A stretch of DNA of 64,000 bases from Hoeflea sp. (lineage in GTDB: Bacteria > Pseudomonadota > Alphaproteobacteria > Rhizobiales > Rhizobiaceae): positions 62,001 to 126,000 of the forward strand of contig NZ_JAUXOD010000121.1 in the NCBI RefSeq assembly GCF_030682515.1. Reading direction: 5' to 3'. Positions 9,119-17,266 of this stretch are shown here, in pieces (positions within the stretch are counted from its first letter, which is position 1; every line of letters starts with the position of its first letter). A program made the translations under genes and the position numbers. The notes under the pieces are model-generated. The model did not search any database, was not told where the DNA came from, and saw only the letters and a list, made by a program, of their open reading frames with translations.

Positions 9119-9775
9119 ATGAGCCAGCCGCCCGCCCATCTTCCCTCGGCCCGCATCAAGCGGCGCGGCCTCATGCTGGTGATTTCCTCGCCGTCCGGCG
9201 CCGGCAAGTCCACCATCGCCCGCAACCTGCTCGAACATGACGACGGGCTCAGCCTCTCGGTCAGCGTGACGACGCGTCCGCGCCGCGGCAGCGAGATCGA
9301 GGGCGTGCATTACCACTTCAAGTCCAAGCGCGATTTCGAGCGCCTGCGCGATTCCGAGGCGCTGCTCGAATGGGCGGAAGTGCACGGCAATTGCTACGGC
9401 ACGCCGCGCGAGGCGGCCGAGACGGCGATGGCCGAAGGCCGCGACATGCTGTTCGACATCGACTGGCAGGGCGCCCTGCAATTGCAGGAAAAGATGAGCG
9501 CCGATGTGGTCTCGATCTTCATCCTGCCGCCGTCGATGGAGGAGCTGCGCGCCCGGCTGCACCGCCGCGCCGAGGACACCGAGGAGGTGATCGAGCAGCG
9601 GCTCGCCAATGCCCGCTCGGAGATCCAGCACTGGCGCGAATATGACTATGTCGTCGTCAATGACGATCTCGACCGCGCCTATTCCGCCGTGCGCGCCATC
9701 GTTCAGGCCGAACGTCTGCGCCGCGACCGCCGCCCCGGCCTGTTCGATTTCGTCCAGGGGCTGCTCGAGGGCTGA
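9119..9775 (+). CDS. gmk: Guanylate kinase
   Basis: A 218-residue cytoplasmic kinase converting GMP to GDP with ATP. The P-loop is SPSGAGKS (24-31), and the GMP-binding region [18 protein letters not shown] is intact. The N-terminal 15 residues are an extra polar leader common in alphaproteobacteria. It starts 2 bases after yicC and ends the plus-strand run; the mde-like block converges on it 24 bases downstream. Confidence 0.96.
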   Translation: MSQPPAHLPSARIKRRGLMLVISSPSGAGKSTIARNLLEHDDGLSLSVSVTTRPRRGSEIEGVHYHFKSKRDFERLRDSEALLEWAEVHGNCYGTPREAAETAMAEGRDMLFDIDWQGALQLQEKMSADVVSIFILPPSMEELRARLHRRAEDTEEVIEQRLANARSEIQHWREYDYVVVNDDLDRAYSAVRAIVQAERLRRDRRPGLFDFVQGLLEG

Positions 9776-9799
9776 ACCCGCGCGCACTGCCGCCCCTGC

Positions 9800-12181
9800 T
9801 TACCGCGTCACCAGCCGCGGCATCCCCTGGTGTCCATCGGTGAGCCCGATTGCCGCCTGGACAATGGTCGCCGCATCGATGCCGAAATGATGGTAGAGAT
9901 CGCCGATGGTTCCGGTCTGGCCGAAATGCTCGACGCCGAGCGGGATGGTCTGGTGGCCCTGCACCGAGCCGATCCAGCCAAGCGTCGCCGGATGGCCGTC
10001 GATGACGGTGACGAGCTTGCAGTGCCGGGGCAGGGCGGAAGTCAGCGTCTCGATATGGCTTCGGGCTTGAGCATTGCCGCGCGAGCGGGCGCGTTGCGCC
10101 GCCGTCCAGCCGGCGTTTAAGCGGTCGGCCGAGGTGACCGCCAGCACGCCGACATCGCGCCTTGTCTCGGCGATGCGGCCCGCGGCCCGGATCGCCTCGG
10201 GCGCCACCGCGCCCTGATAGGCGATCACCACCTCGCAATTGGGCCCCGGCTTGCGCAGCCAGTAGGCGCCGTCGATGGCGCCCTGGCGGAAGTCCTCGTC
10301 GGCACGGATGCCCGGCTGCTCGAGCGGGTTGGTGGTGAGCCGGAGATAGACCGAGCCGCCGGTCTCGTCGCGCAACCAGGTGCGCTCGTCCGGATCGCCC
10401 TCGCCATCCTTCTGCATGTAGTCAAACGCCCATTTCATGATCACCGCCAGTTCGTCGGCAAAGGCCGGCTCGAAGGCCGCCAGTCCGTCCTGGCTCATGC
10501 CGATCAGCGGCGAGCCGATTGACTGGTGCGCGCCGCCCTCGGGCGCCAGCGTCACGCCCGAGGGCGTGCCGACGATCATGAAGCGCGCATCCTGGTAGCA
10601 GGCGTAGTTGAGCGCATCCAGCCCGCGGGCGACGAAGGGATCATAGACCGTGCCGATCGGGATCAGCCGCTTGCCGAACAGCGAATGCGAGAGGCCCGCA
10701 GCACCCAGCAGCAGGAACAGGTTCATCTCGGCGATGCCCAATTCGATATGCTGGCCTTCGGGCGCGAATTCCCATTTGGCGGTCGAGGGGATGTTGTGGG
10801 TCTTGAACGTGTCGGCGCGGGCCTCGCGCGCAAACAGCTTGCGCCGGTTCACCCACGGCCCGAGATTGGTGGTGCCGGTGACATCGGGCGAGGTGGTGAC
10901 GATGCGGGCGGCAAGCTCGCTGTCGGTCTTGGACAGATCGTCGAGGATCTTGCCGAAGGCCATCTGCGTCGAGATCTCGCGGTCCGACGCGATCTCGATT
11001 TCGGGCGTGGCGATCACGTGGTCGGAGTAGCGCCGCCGGCCGCGCGCGAAGAACGGTGTGCGGTCGAGATAGGCCTGCAGTGCCGTGGGATCGGCGACGG
11101 TGGCGAACTTCTCCCATTCCTGGCCTTCGGGCACGCCCATGTGGCGCTGCCACTCGGCCATCTGGGTCTTGTTCATCAGCCCGCCATGATTGTCCTTGTG
11201 GCCGGCGATCGGCGTGCCCCAGCCCTTGATCGTGTAGGCGAGAAAGCAGACCGGCCGGTCATGATCGATGGAGGCGAAGGCGTCCGCCATGGTCGAGACG
11301 CAGTTGCCGCCGAGGTTCTCCATGAGATCCGCCAGTTCCCGGTCGGAGCGCGCCTCGATGAGCCGGGTGACGTCGCCCTGGTCGCCGAGATCGTCCATCA
11401 AATGCTTGCGCCACACCGCCCCGCCCATGAAGGTCAGCGCCGCATAGAGCTGGTTGGGGCAATTGTCGATCCACTCCTTGAGCCTGTCGCCGCCCTTCTC
11501 CTCGAAGGCCGCGCGCTGCAGATGGCCGTACTTGACCCGCACCACGTCCCAGCCGAAGGCCTCGAAGATCTTCTCGACGCGGCGGAACAGGCCTTCGTGC
11601 ACGATGCCGTCGAGCGACTGGCGATTGTAGTCGATGATCCACCAGGTGTTGCGCAGGTCGTTCTTCCAGCCCTCCTGCAGCGTCTCGTATATATTGCCCT
11701 CGTCGAGCTCGGCGTCGCCGACCAGCGCCACCATGCGCCCGGGCTTGAGGTCACGGCCCCAGTCCTTGGCCAGGATGTAGTCCTGCACGATAGAGGCGAA
11801 CGAGGTAATCGCCACGCCGAGCCCCACAGAGCCGGTGGAGAAATCGACATCGTCGATGTCCTTGGTGCGCGACGGATAGGACTGCACGCCGCCGAAGCCG
11901 CGGAAATTCTCCATCTTCTCGCGCGTCTGGTTGCCCATCAGGTACTGGATCGCATGGAAGATCGGCGAGGCATGCGGCTTGACCGCCACCCGGTCCTCGG
12001 GCCTCAATGCCGAGAAATAGAGCGCCGTCAGGATCGACACCATCGAGGCGGACGACGCCTGGTGCCCGCCCACCTTGATGCCGTCCGCCTTGGGGCGGAT
12101 GTGGTTGGCATTGTGGATCATCCAGTGTGACAGCCACAACAGTCGCTGCTCGATGGTCTTGAGATGGCCTGTATCGCTCAT
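9800..12181 (-). CDS. mdeB: AceE/transketolase-type 2-oxoacid dehydrogenase E1, MdeB-like
   Basis: A 793-residue thiamine-diphosphate enzyme of the homodimeric pyruvate dehydrogenase E1 type. GGHQASSAS (38-46) matches the AceE entry motif, the ThDP/Mg site is GDAELDEG (155-162) with DYN at 184-186, and the conserved glutamate is in HIELGIAEMN. It is about 90 residues shorter than E. coli AceE, and no E2 or E3 gene is near. In Pseudomonas putida, mdeB beside methionine gamma-lyase encodes such a protein, proposed to oxidise 2-oxobutyrate; the mdeA homologue 1.3 kb away here suggests the same role. The ATG overlaps the racemase stop (ATGA). It could instead be a pyruvate dehydrogenase. Confidence 0.8.
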   Translation of the reverse strand: MSDTGHLKTIEQRLLWLSHWMIHNANHIRPKADGIKVGGHQASSASMVSILTALYFSALRPEDRVAVKPHASPIFHAIQYLMGNQTREKMENFRGFGGVQSYPSRTKDIDDVDFSTGSVGLGVAITSFASIVQDYILAKDWGRDLKPGRMVALVGDAELDEGNIYETLQEGWKNDLRNTWWIIDYNRQSLDGIVHEGLFRRVEKIFEAFGWDVVRVKYGHLQRAAFEEKGGDRLKEWIDNCPNQLYAALTFMGGAVWRKHLMDDLGDQGDVTRLIEARSDRELADLMENLGGNCVSTMADAFASIDHDRPVCFLAYTIKGWGTPIAGHKDNHGGLMNKTQMAEWQRHMGVPEGQEWEKFATVADPTALQAYLDRTPFFARGRRRYSDHVIATPEIEIASDREISTQMAFGKILDDLSKTDSELAARIVTTSPDVTGTTNLGPWVNRRKLFAREARADTFKTHNIPSTAKWEFAPEGQHIELGIAEMNLFLLLGAAGLSHSLFGKRLIPIGTVYDPFVARGLDALNYACYQDARFMIVGTPSGVTLAPEGGAHQSIGSPLIGMSQDGLAAFEPAFADELAVIMKWAFDYMQKDGEGDPDERTWLRDETGGSVYLRLTTNPLEQPGIRADEDFRQGAIDGAYWLRKPGPNCEVVIAYQGAVAPEAIRAAGRIAETRRDVGVLAVTSADRLNAGWTAAQRARSRGNAQARSHIETLTSALPRHCKLVTVIDGHPATLGWIGSVQGHQTIPLGVEHFGQTGTIGDLYHHFGIDAATIVQAAIGLTDGHQGMPRLVTR

Positions 12182-12885
12182 GCGTTCGGATCCTTGGAGA
12201 GTGCGAAATCCACCGCCGCCCGGGCATGAAGCGCAGTGGTGTCGAAAACCGGCAGGTCCATGTCGTCCTGCGAGATCAAGAGGCCGACCTCGGTGCAGCC
12301 GAAGATGACGCCGTCGGCGCCATTCCTGCGGGCGGTCTCGACGATGCGGAGATACCGGTTTTTCGACGCCGGGCTGATGATGCCCCGACAGAGCTCGTCA
12401 TAGATGATGCGGTGGACATCATCGCGCTCGGTCTGGTCGGGCACGCAAACCTCGATGCCGTGCTTCTGTCGCAGCCTGTCCTTGTAGAAGTCCTTTTCCA
12501 TGGTGAAGCGTGTGGCAAGCAGCAGCGGCGACGTGCAGCCGCTGCTCCGGATCGCCTCCGCCGTCACATCGGCAATGTGAAACAGCGGGATCGTCAGCGC
12601 CGCCTGCACCTCGTCGGCGCAGATATGCATGGTGTTGGTGCCGATCAGCAGGCACTCTGCCCCGGCCCCCTCAAGCTCGACCGCAGCCTTGACCATGAGG
12701 TTGGCTGCGTCCGACCAGTTGGCCTCGGCCTGGAGCGCCGCAATCGGCGCGAAATCAAAGGATCTGAGCAGGATTTCCGCGGAGTGCAGGCCGCCCAGCC
12801 TGTCGCGGACCATCTCGTTGAGCAACTGGTAATAGGTCAGCGTGCTTTCCCAGCTCATTCCACCCAGAAGACCGATTGTCCGCAT
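12178..12885 (-). CDS. YgeA-type amino-acid racemase (Asp/Glu/hydantoin racemase family)
   Basis: A 235-residue cytoplasmic racemase. It resembles E. coli YgeA throughout (TIGLLGGMSWEST; RLGGLHSAE; VIFGCTE). The two catalytic positions are Thr83 in GTNTMH and Cys197 in GCTE, the Thr/Cys variant of YgeA rather than the Cys/Cys pair of true aspartate racemases. YgeA is reported to racemise several amino acids, homoserine best, without PLP. Here it is coupled by ATGA overlap to the mdeB-like E1 gene, which suggests it feeds a D-amino acid into the methionine pathway (inference). GGGAGAGAG precedes the ATG. Confidence 0.85.
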   Translation of the reverse strand: MRTIGLLGGMSWESTLTYYQLLNEMVRDRLGGLHSAEILLRSFDFAPIAALQAEANWSDAANLMVKAAVELEGAGAECLLIGTNTMHICADEVQAALTIPLFHIADVTAEAIRSSGCTSPLLLATRFTMEKDFYKDRLRQKHGIEVCVPDQTERDDVHRIIYDELCRGIISPASKNRYLRIVETARRNGADGVIFGCTEVGLLISQDDMDLPVFDTTALHARAAVDFALSKDPNA

Positions 12886-12906
12886 TGTCTCTCTCCCGAA
12901 TGACGT

Positions 12907-12922
12907 CAGTGTATCAGTGTAT
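12907..12922. repeat. Tandem 8-base repeat upstream of the racemase gene
   Basis: CAGTGTAT occurs twice head to tail at 12907-12914 and 12915-12922, followed by a degenerate third unit CAGCGT. It lies 22 bases upstream of the racemase ATG in the divergent gap shared with the Lrp gene. It may be a regulator site or a slippage product. Confidence 0.5.
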
Positions 12923-12993
12923 CAGCGTGTTTGAGCGAAAGGGCGCCAAGAAACGCTTTTCTTCGAGCAAAATATGCTGATAATTCGCGTGAT

Positions 12994-13005
12994 ATGATTG
13001 ATCAT
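12994..13005. promoter_or_regulatory. Palindrome before the Lrp gene, candidate operator
   Basis: ATGAT-TG-ATCAT is a perfect inverted repeat ending 14 bases before the GTG of the Lrp-family gene, in an AT-rich patch of an otherwise GC-rich region. Lrp genes are commonly autoregulated, so this is a plausible operator, unproven. Confidence 0.35.
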
Positions 13006-13019
13006 GAGGGATTCTCCGC

Positions 13020-13472
13020 GTGGATGACATCGACATGGCGATCGTGCGCCAGCTTGCCGCCAATGGCCGCATTTCGCTCAACGATCTCAGCGACACGGTC
13101 GGTCTGAGCCCGACGCCCACCTCGCGGCGCATCCGGCAGCTCGAGGCGGAGGGCATCATCACCGGCTATCACGCCAAGCTCGACGAAACCGCACTCGGCT
13201 TTCCCGTCTCTGTCTTCGTCTCCGTACGCCTCGACAAGCAGGTGGACGAGGCGCTCGCGGTCTTCGAGGAGGCCATCAAGCGGTTTCCCGAGGTTGTGGA
13301 TTGCTGGCTGATGACCGGCAACCGGGATTACCTGATGCGGGTAGCCACCCGCGATCTTGCCGATTTCGAGAGGTTCCTCACCCAGCGCCTGACCAGGATC
13401 AAGGGTGTCGCCTCCATCGAATCCTCCATCCCGCTGCGCCGCGTCAAGGCGACGCCGGCAAGGATCCCCTGA
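13020..13472 (+). CDS. Lrp/AsnC-family transcriptional regulator 1
   Basis: A 150-residue regulator with an N-terminal helix-turn-helix (about 15-45, ISLNDLSDTVGLSPTPTSRR) and a C-terminal RAM ligand-binding domain (about 65-140). GTG start with GAGGGA 8 bases upstream. It is divergent from the racemase/E1 operon, with 134 bases between them, and convergent with mdeA. Position suggests it controls the racemase-mdeB operon in response to an amino acid. It differs strongly from the second Lrp protein at 14882, so the pair is not a recent duplication. Confidence 0.9.
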   Translation: MDDIDMAIVRQLAANGRISLNDLSDTVGLSPTPTSRRIRQLEAEGIITGYHAKLDETALGFPVSVFVSVRLDKQVDEALAVFEEAIKRFPEVVDCWLMTGNRDYLMRVATRDLADFERFLTQRLTRIKGVASIESSIPLRRVKATPARIP

Positions 13473-13511
13473 CACCGCCGCCCCTGTGCGCACGCCCGGA
13501 CCGGGTCCGGC

Positions 13512-14717
13512 TCAGGCCGCTGCCCGCACCGGATCGCCCTCGAGCGCCTGGGCGAGGTCGTCGATGATGTCGCTCACATCCTCGAGCCCCACCGACAGGC
13601 GGATCAGCCCGTCGGAAATGCCGAGCTCGGCGCGTTCCTCGTCGGTGTAGCTCGAGTGACTCAAGCAGGCAGGGAGCTGGATCAGCGATTCGGCGTCGCC
13701 GAGCGAGACCGCGCGGCCGATCAGGGTGAGCCGGTTCATCAGCCGCCGCCCGGCCTCGATGCCGCCGTCGAGTTCGAAGGCGATCATCGCGCCGAAGCCC
13801 GGCATCTGCCGTGCCGCGAGTTCATGCTGCACGAAGCTCCGAAGCCCGGGGTAATGCACCCTGGCGACGCCCGCCGCACCCTCCAGCATGGCCGCAACCG
13901 CTTGCGCATTGGCGCAATGCCGCTCCATCCTGAGCGCCAGCGTCTTCAGGCCGCGCAGGATCAGCATGGCGTTGAACGGCGCCATCACCGCGCCGGTCAT
14001 GTCCTTCATGCCGTAGAGGCGGATCTGCGAGACCTGCTCGGCGCGCCCGACCAGCAGGCCCGCCACCACGTCGCCATGGCCGCCGAGATACTTGGTGGCC
14101 GAATGGACGACGATGTCGGCGCCGAGTTCTATCGGCCGCGTCAGATAGGGGGTGGCGTAGGTGTTGTCGACCACCACCGTCGCCCCTCTGGCGTGCGCGA
14201 TCTTCGAAACCGCCGCGATGTCGACCAGCCGCATGTTGGGATTCGCCGGCGTCTCGAAATAGACCACCCGCGTCTTCTCCGAGATCGCCGTGGCGAGGTT
14301 TTGAGGCTCGGTCATGTCGACATGGGTGACGGTGATGCCGAACTTGGCAAGCCCGTGGCGCATGAAGGCGAAGGTGCAGCCATAGAGCGTCTTGTCGACG
14401 ATGACCTCGTCGCCGGGCGCCAGAAGCGTCCACAGGGTGGCGGCGATGGCGCCCATGCCCGAGGACAGCGCCAGGCCCGCCTCGGCGCCTTCCAGCACCG
14501 CGATGCGCTTCTCAAGGAGATCGAGCGTCGGGTTCGAGATCCGCGAATAGATGTGGCCTGGCCGCTCGCCGGCGAACATCTCGCCGCCGGCTTCCGCACT
14601 TTCGAAGGCGAAGGTCGAGGTCAGGTGCAGGGGCGGTGTGAGCGCGCCCTCATTGTCCATGGGATTGTAGCCGTGGTGGATGGCGCGGGTGGAGAAGCTC
14701 TTGTTGCGGGTGGTCAT
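13512..14717 (-). CDS. mdeA: L-methionine gamma-lyase
   Basis: A 401-residue PLP enzyme of the Cys/Met metabolism family. It matches Pseudomonas putida methionine gamma-lyase closely: SFSTRAIHHGYNP start, FAGERPGHIYSRISNPT, and the diagnostic Cys114 in TLYGCTFAF (Cys116 in P. putida), which separates MGL from cystathionine lyases and synthases. PLP lysine is Lys209 in HSATKYLGGHGD; the KDMTGA motif is also kept. It splits methionine to 2-oxobutyrate, methanethiol and ammonia. AAAGGA precedes the ATG; the longer frame to 14762 is leader. It is divergent from the Lrp gene at 14882. Confidence 0.92.
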   Translation of the reverse strand: MTTRNKSFSTRAIHHGYNPMDNEGALTPPLHLTSTFAFESAEAGGEMFAGERPGHIYSRISNPTLDLLEKRIAVLEGAEAGLALSSGMGAIAATLWTLLAPGDEVIVDKTLYGCTFAFMRHGLAKFGITVTHVDMTEPQNLATAISEKTRVVYFETPANPNMRLVDIAAVSKIAHARGATVVVDNTYATPYLTRPIELGADIVVHSATKYLGGHGDVVAGLLVGRAEQVSQIRLYGMKDMTGAVMAPFNAMLILRGLKTLALRMERHCANAQAVAAMLEGAAGVARVHYPGLRSFVQHELAARQMPGFGAMIAFELDGGIEAGRRLMNRLTLIGRAVSLGDAESLIQLPACLSHSSYTDEERAELGISDGLIRLSVGLEDVSDIIDDLAQALEGDPVRAAA

Positions 14718-14793
14718 GACGGGGTCCTTTCCGGTGCGGTGGCGCGCGACCCTCCGGGGCACTCCGGAGCCTGTGCGCGTTCATCTGCAGCAA

Positions 14794-14857
14794 CAATATT
14801 GCCCTATCTTCGAAGGCATCGGATTGCTATTTATGCCCCGTCAACCAACTATATTGG
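14794..14857. promoter_or_regulatory. Two AT-rich inverted repeats between mdeA and mdeR, candidate Lrp sites
   Basis: CAATATTG at 14794-14801 is a perfect 8-base palindrome and CCAA-CTATA-TTGG at 14845-14857 is an interrupted one, about 50 bases apart in the 164-base divergent gap. They share the cores AACAATATTG and AACTATATTGG. Spacing and AT-richness suit Lrp-type binding on both promoters; not proven. Confidence 0.35.
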
Positions 14858-14881
14858 CAGGATCTGCCACGGAGATCGAAA

Positions 14882-15340
14882 ATGGACAGCAAGGATCGCC
14901 AGATCATCCGGGCCCTGCAGAAGAACGCCCGGATGACCAACCAGGATCTCGCCGCCGCGGTCAACCTGTCGCCGTCACCCTGTCTCAGGCGGCTGCGCAA
15001 CCTCGAGGACAGCGGCGCCATCCGCGGCTACAGCGTCGATGTTGACGCCAAGGCCTACGGGCTGCCGATGATGGTGTTCATCCGCATAAGGCTGGAGCGC
15101 CATACCGGCAGCCACATTCAGGAGTTCGAGACAAGGATCCGGGCGATTGACGAGGTGCTGGAGTGCCATCTGATGACCGGGCCGGCGGACTACCTGCTGC
15201 GCGTCGTGGTGGCCGGCCTCGACCATTACGAGGATTTCATCCGCAACCGCATCCACGCCATCGGCGGCATCGCCTCGATCGACACCAGCATCGTCTATGG
15301 AACGGTCAAGAAGACCGGCGTGTTTCCGGCGCTGGCGTAA
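14882..15340 (+). CDS. mdeR: Lrp/AsnC-family regulator 2, MdeR-like
   Basis: A 152-residue Lrp-family protein: helix-turn-helix around 17-42 (MTNQDLAAAVNLSPSPCLRR) and a RAM effector domain beyond residue 65. GGAG precedes the ATG by about 8 bases. It is divergent from mdeA with two palindromes between them, the same arrangement as mdeR and mdeA in Pseudomonas putida, where MdeR activates mdeAB. It ends 36 bases before the convergent rsmA. The Lrp assignment is firm; the MdeR name rests on position. Confidence 0.88.
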   Translation: MDSKDRQIIRALQKNARMTNQDLAAAVNLSPSPCLRRLRNLEDSGAIRGYSVDVDAKAYGLPMMVFIRIRLERHTGSHIQEFETRIRAIDEVLECHLMTGPADYLLRVVVAGLDHYEDFIRNRIHAIGGIASIDTSIVYGTVKKTGVFPALA

Positions 15341-15376
15341 ATTCAGGGCCCGCGGCCCGGCGATCCGGCCGGCGGA

Positions 15377-16207
15377 TCACAGCGCCTCTGCCAGCGCGCA
15401 GAATTCCGCGACGCTCAGCGTCTCCGCGCGCCGGGTCGGGTCGATGCCGACGCGGGCGAGCAGCGCCTCGCCGCCGAGCGGCTTCACGCTCTGGCGCAGC
15501 ATCTTGCGCCGCTGGCCGAAGGCTGCGTGGGTGACGCGCTCGAGCTTGTCCAACTCGCAGGGCAGGCGCTCGGAGAGCGGCAGGATGCTGACAACGCTGG
15601 AGGTGACCTTGGGCGGCGGCGTGAACGCCTGCGGCGGCACGTCGAACAGGATCTCGCTGTGCGTCAGCCAACCGGCGAGCACGCCCAGCCGGCCGTAATG
15701 GTTCGATCCCGGCGCCGCCACGATGCGCTGGCCGACCTCCTTCTGGAACATCAGCGTCATCGACGTCCAGAAAGGAGCGTCCACGTCCGCCGTGAGCCAG
15801 TTGATCAGCAACTGGGTGCCGACATTGTAGGGCAGGTTGGCGACGATCCTGGCGGGTGCGCCTCGCGCCAGCGCCGCGAGATCGGTCTTGAGCGCATCAC
15901 CCTCGACGATCTCGAGCCGCCCGGGATAGCGCGCGGAAATCTCTTCGAGGATCGGCAGGCAGCGCGGGTCGCGCTCGATCGCCACGACGCGGGACGCGCC
16001 CTGCGCCAAGAGCGCGCGCGTGAGCCCGCCGGGGCCGGGTCCGATCTCGAACACGGTGAAGCCCTCGAGCGGGCCGGCCGAGCGGGCGATCTTCGCCGTC
16101 AGGTTCAGGTCGAACAGGAAATTCTGGCCGAGCGCCTTCTTCGGCGCCAGCCCGTGCGCCGCCACCACGTCGCGCAGCGGCGGCAGGTCATCATGGGATG
16201 AGGCCAT
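15377..16207 (-). CDS. rsmA: 16S rRNA (adenine1518/1519-N6)-dimethyltransferase
   Basis: A 276-residue KsgA-type methyltransferase that dimethylates two adjacent adenines near the 3' end of 16S rRNA late in 30S assembly. Visible are the substrate-entry KKALGQNFL, the SAM motif [10 protein letters not shown] and the catalytic NLPYN, plus the C-terminal helical domain with [11 protein letters not shown]. Its ATG shares one base with the pdxA stop (TGATG), so the two are coupled. The gene is convergent with the MdeR-like gene. Confidence 0.96.
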   Translation of the reverse strand: MASSHDDLPPLRDVVAAHGLAPKKALGQNFLFDLNLTAKIARSAGPLEGFTVFEIGPGPGGLTRALLAQGASRVVAIERDPRCLPILEEISARYPGRLEIVEGDALKTDLAALARGAPARIVANLPYNVGTQLLINWLTADVDAPFWTSMTLMFQKEVGQRIVAAPGSNHYGRLGVLAGWLTHSEILFDVPPQAFTPPPKVTSSVVSILPLSERLPCELDKLERVTHAAFGQRRKMLRQSVKPLGGEALLARVGIDPTRRAETLSVAEFCALAEAL

Positions 16208-17253
16208 CAGGCTGCGCTCGCGCGGGCGGAGGCTTCGGTCCGCGCCATGAGATCGGCGAGCTTGAGCGCGGCCACCAGGCTGTCGGCGCGCGCCTCTCCC
16301 TTGCCGGCGAGCGAGAACGCGGTGCCATGGTCGGGCGATGTGCGGATGAAGGGCAGGCCGAGCGTGACATTGACCGAATCGTGAAAGCCGAGCGTCTTGG
16401 CCGGGATCAGCGCCTGGTCGTGATACATGCAGATCGCCGCATCGTAGGTTGCGCGCGCTTCGGCATGGAACATCGTGTCGGCGGGGAGCGGACCGAAGGC
16501 GTCGATGCCCGATGCTCTGAGCTCGGCGATCGCCGGGGCGACGATGGCGGCGTCTTCCGAGCCCAGCGCGCCATCCTCGCCGGCATGGGGGTTGAGGCCG
16601 GACACCGCGATCCGCGGCGAGGCCACGCCGAAGCGGGAGGCGAGCTCGCGGGCCATGATCTGCCCGGTCTCCACGATCGCGTCCCGGGTCAGCGCGTCTG
16701 GAACGTCCTTCAGCGGAATATGGATGGTGACCGGCGCCACCTTGAGCTGCGGCCCGGCGAGCAGCATCACCGGGGTGAACGGCTGGCCTTGCGGCGTGCC
16801 GCTCGCCTCATTGGCGAGATGCGCCAGGTACTCGGTATGCCCGGGAAAACCGAAGCCGGACGCATAGAGCACTGATTTGGCGATCGGGTTGGTCACCACC
16901 GCGCGGGCGCGGCCGGCGATGGCCAGCTCAACCGCGAGCCGGATCGCCTCGATGGTGGCGCTCGCATTGGCGGGGTCCGGAACGCCGGCGCGCGCTTCCG
17001 CTGCGAGGGCGAGGGGCAGGACCGGCAGGGCCGTGTCGAACTCCAGCGCTGCCGATTCGGGTGTCGTCTCCCTGAGGGGGATATCCATGCCCAGGAGCGC
17101 CGCACGAGCGCGCAACATCTGCGGGTCGCCAATCAGGAAAAACGCGGGCACGCTGAGCGCGGCGCGGTTCTTCCAGGCAACCAGCGCCAGATCCGGCCCG
17201 ACTCCCGCGGGATCGCCCATGGTCAAGGCCAATGCGCGGCGGTTCCCGGTCAT
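16207..17253 (-). CDS. pdxA: 4-hydroxythreonine-4-phosphate dehydrogenase
   Basis: A 348-residue NAD-dependent enzyme of the DXP-dependent PLP pathway. The N-terminal [14 protein letters not shown] is diagnostic, and the three metal-binding histidines are in [18 protein letters not shown] and MYHDQALIP. Length is normal. It lies 13 bases after surA and overlaps rsmA, the common proteobacterial order surA-pdxA-ksgA. PLP made through this route is the cofactor of the nearby methionine gamma-lyase, but no direct link is implied. Confidence 0.96.
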   Translation of the reverse strand: MTGNRRALALTMGDPAGVGPDLALVAWKNRAALSVPAFFLIGDPQMLRARAALLGMDIPLRETTPESAALEFDTALPVLPLALAAEARAGVPDPANASATIEAIRLAVELAIAGRARAVVTNPIAKSVLYASGFGFPGHTEYLAHLANEASGTPQGQPFTPVMLLAGPQLKVAPVTIHIPLKDVPDALTRDAIVETGQIMARELASRFGVASPRIAVSGLNPHAGEDGALGSEDAAIVAPAIAELRASGIDAFGPLPADTMFHAEARATYDAAICMYHDQALIPAKTLGFHDSVNVTLGLPFIRTSPDHGTAFSLAGKGEARADSLVAALKLADLMARTEASARASAA

Positions 17254-17266
17254 GTCGGAGCATTCC

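Noticed and set aside
13496-13510. Hairpin CCGGAC-CGG-GTCCGG between convergent Lrp and mdeA genes as terminator
   Set aside because: Only six pairs and no T run on either strand; too weak to annotate.
14718-14881. SAM riboswitch upstream of mdeA
   Set aside because: The leader is short and lacks the conserved pairing and pseudoknot pattern of SAM-I or SAM-II; two operator-like palindromes explain it better.
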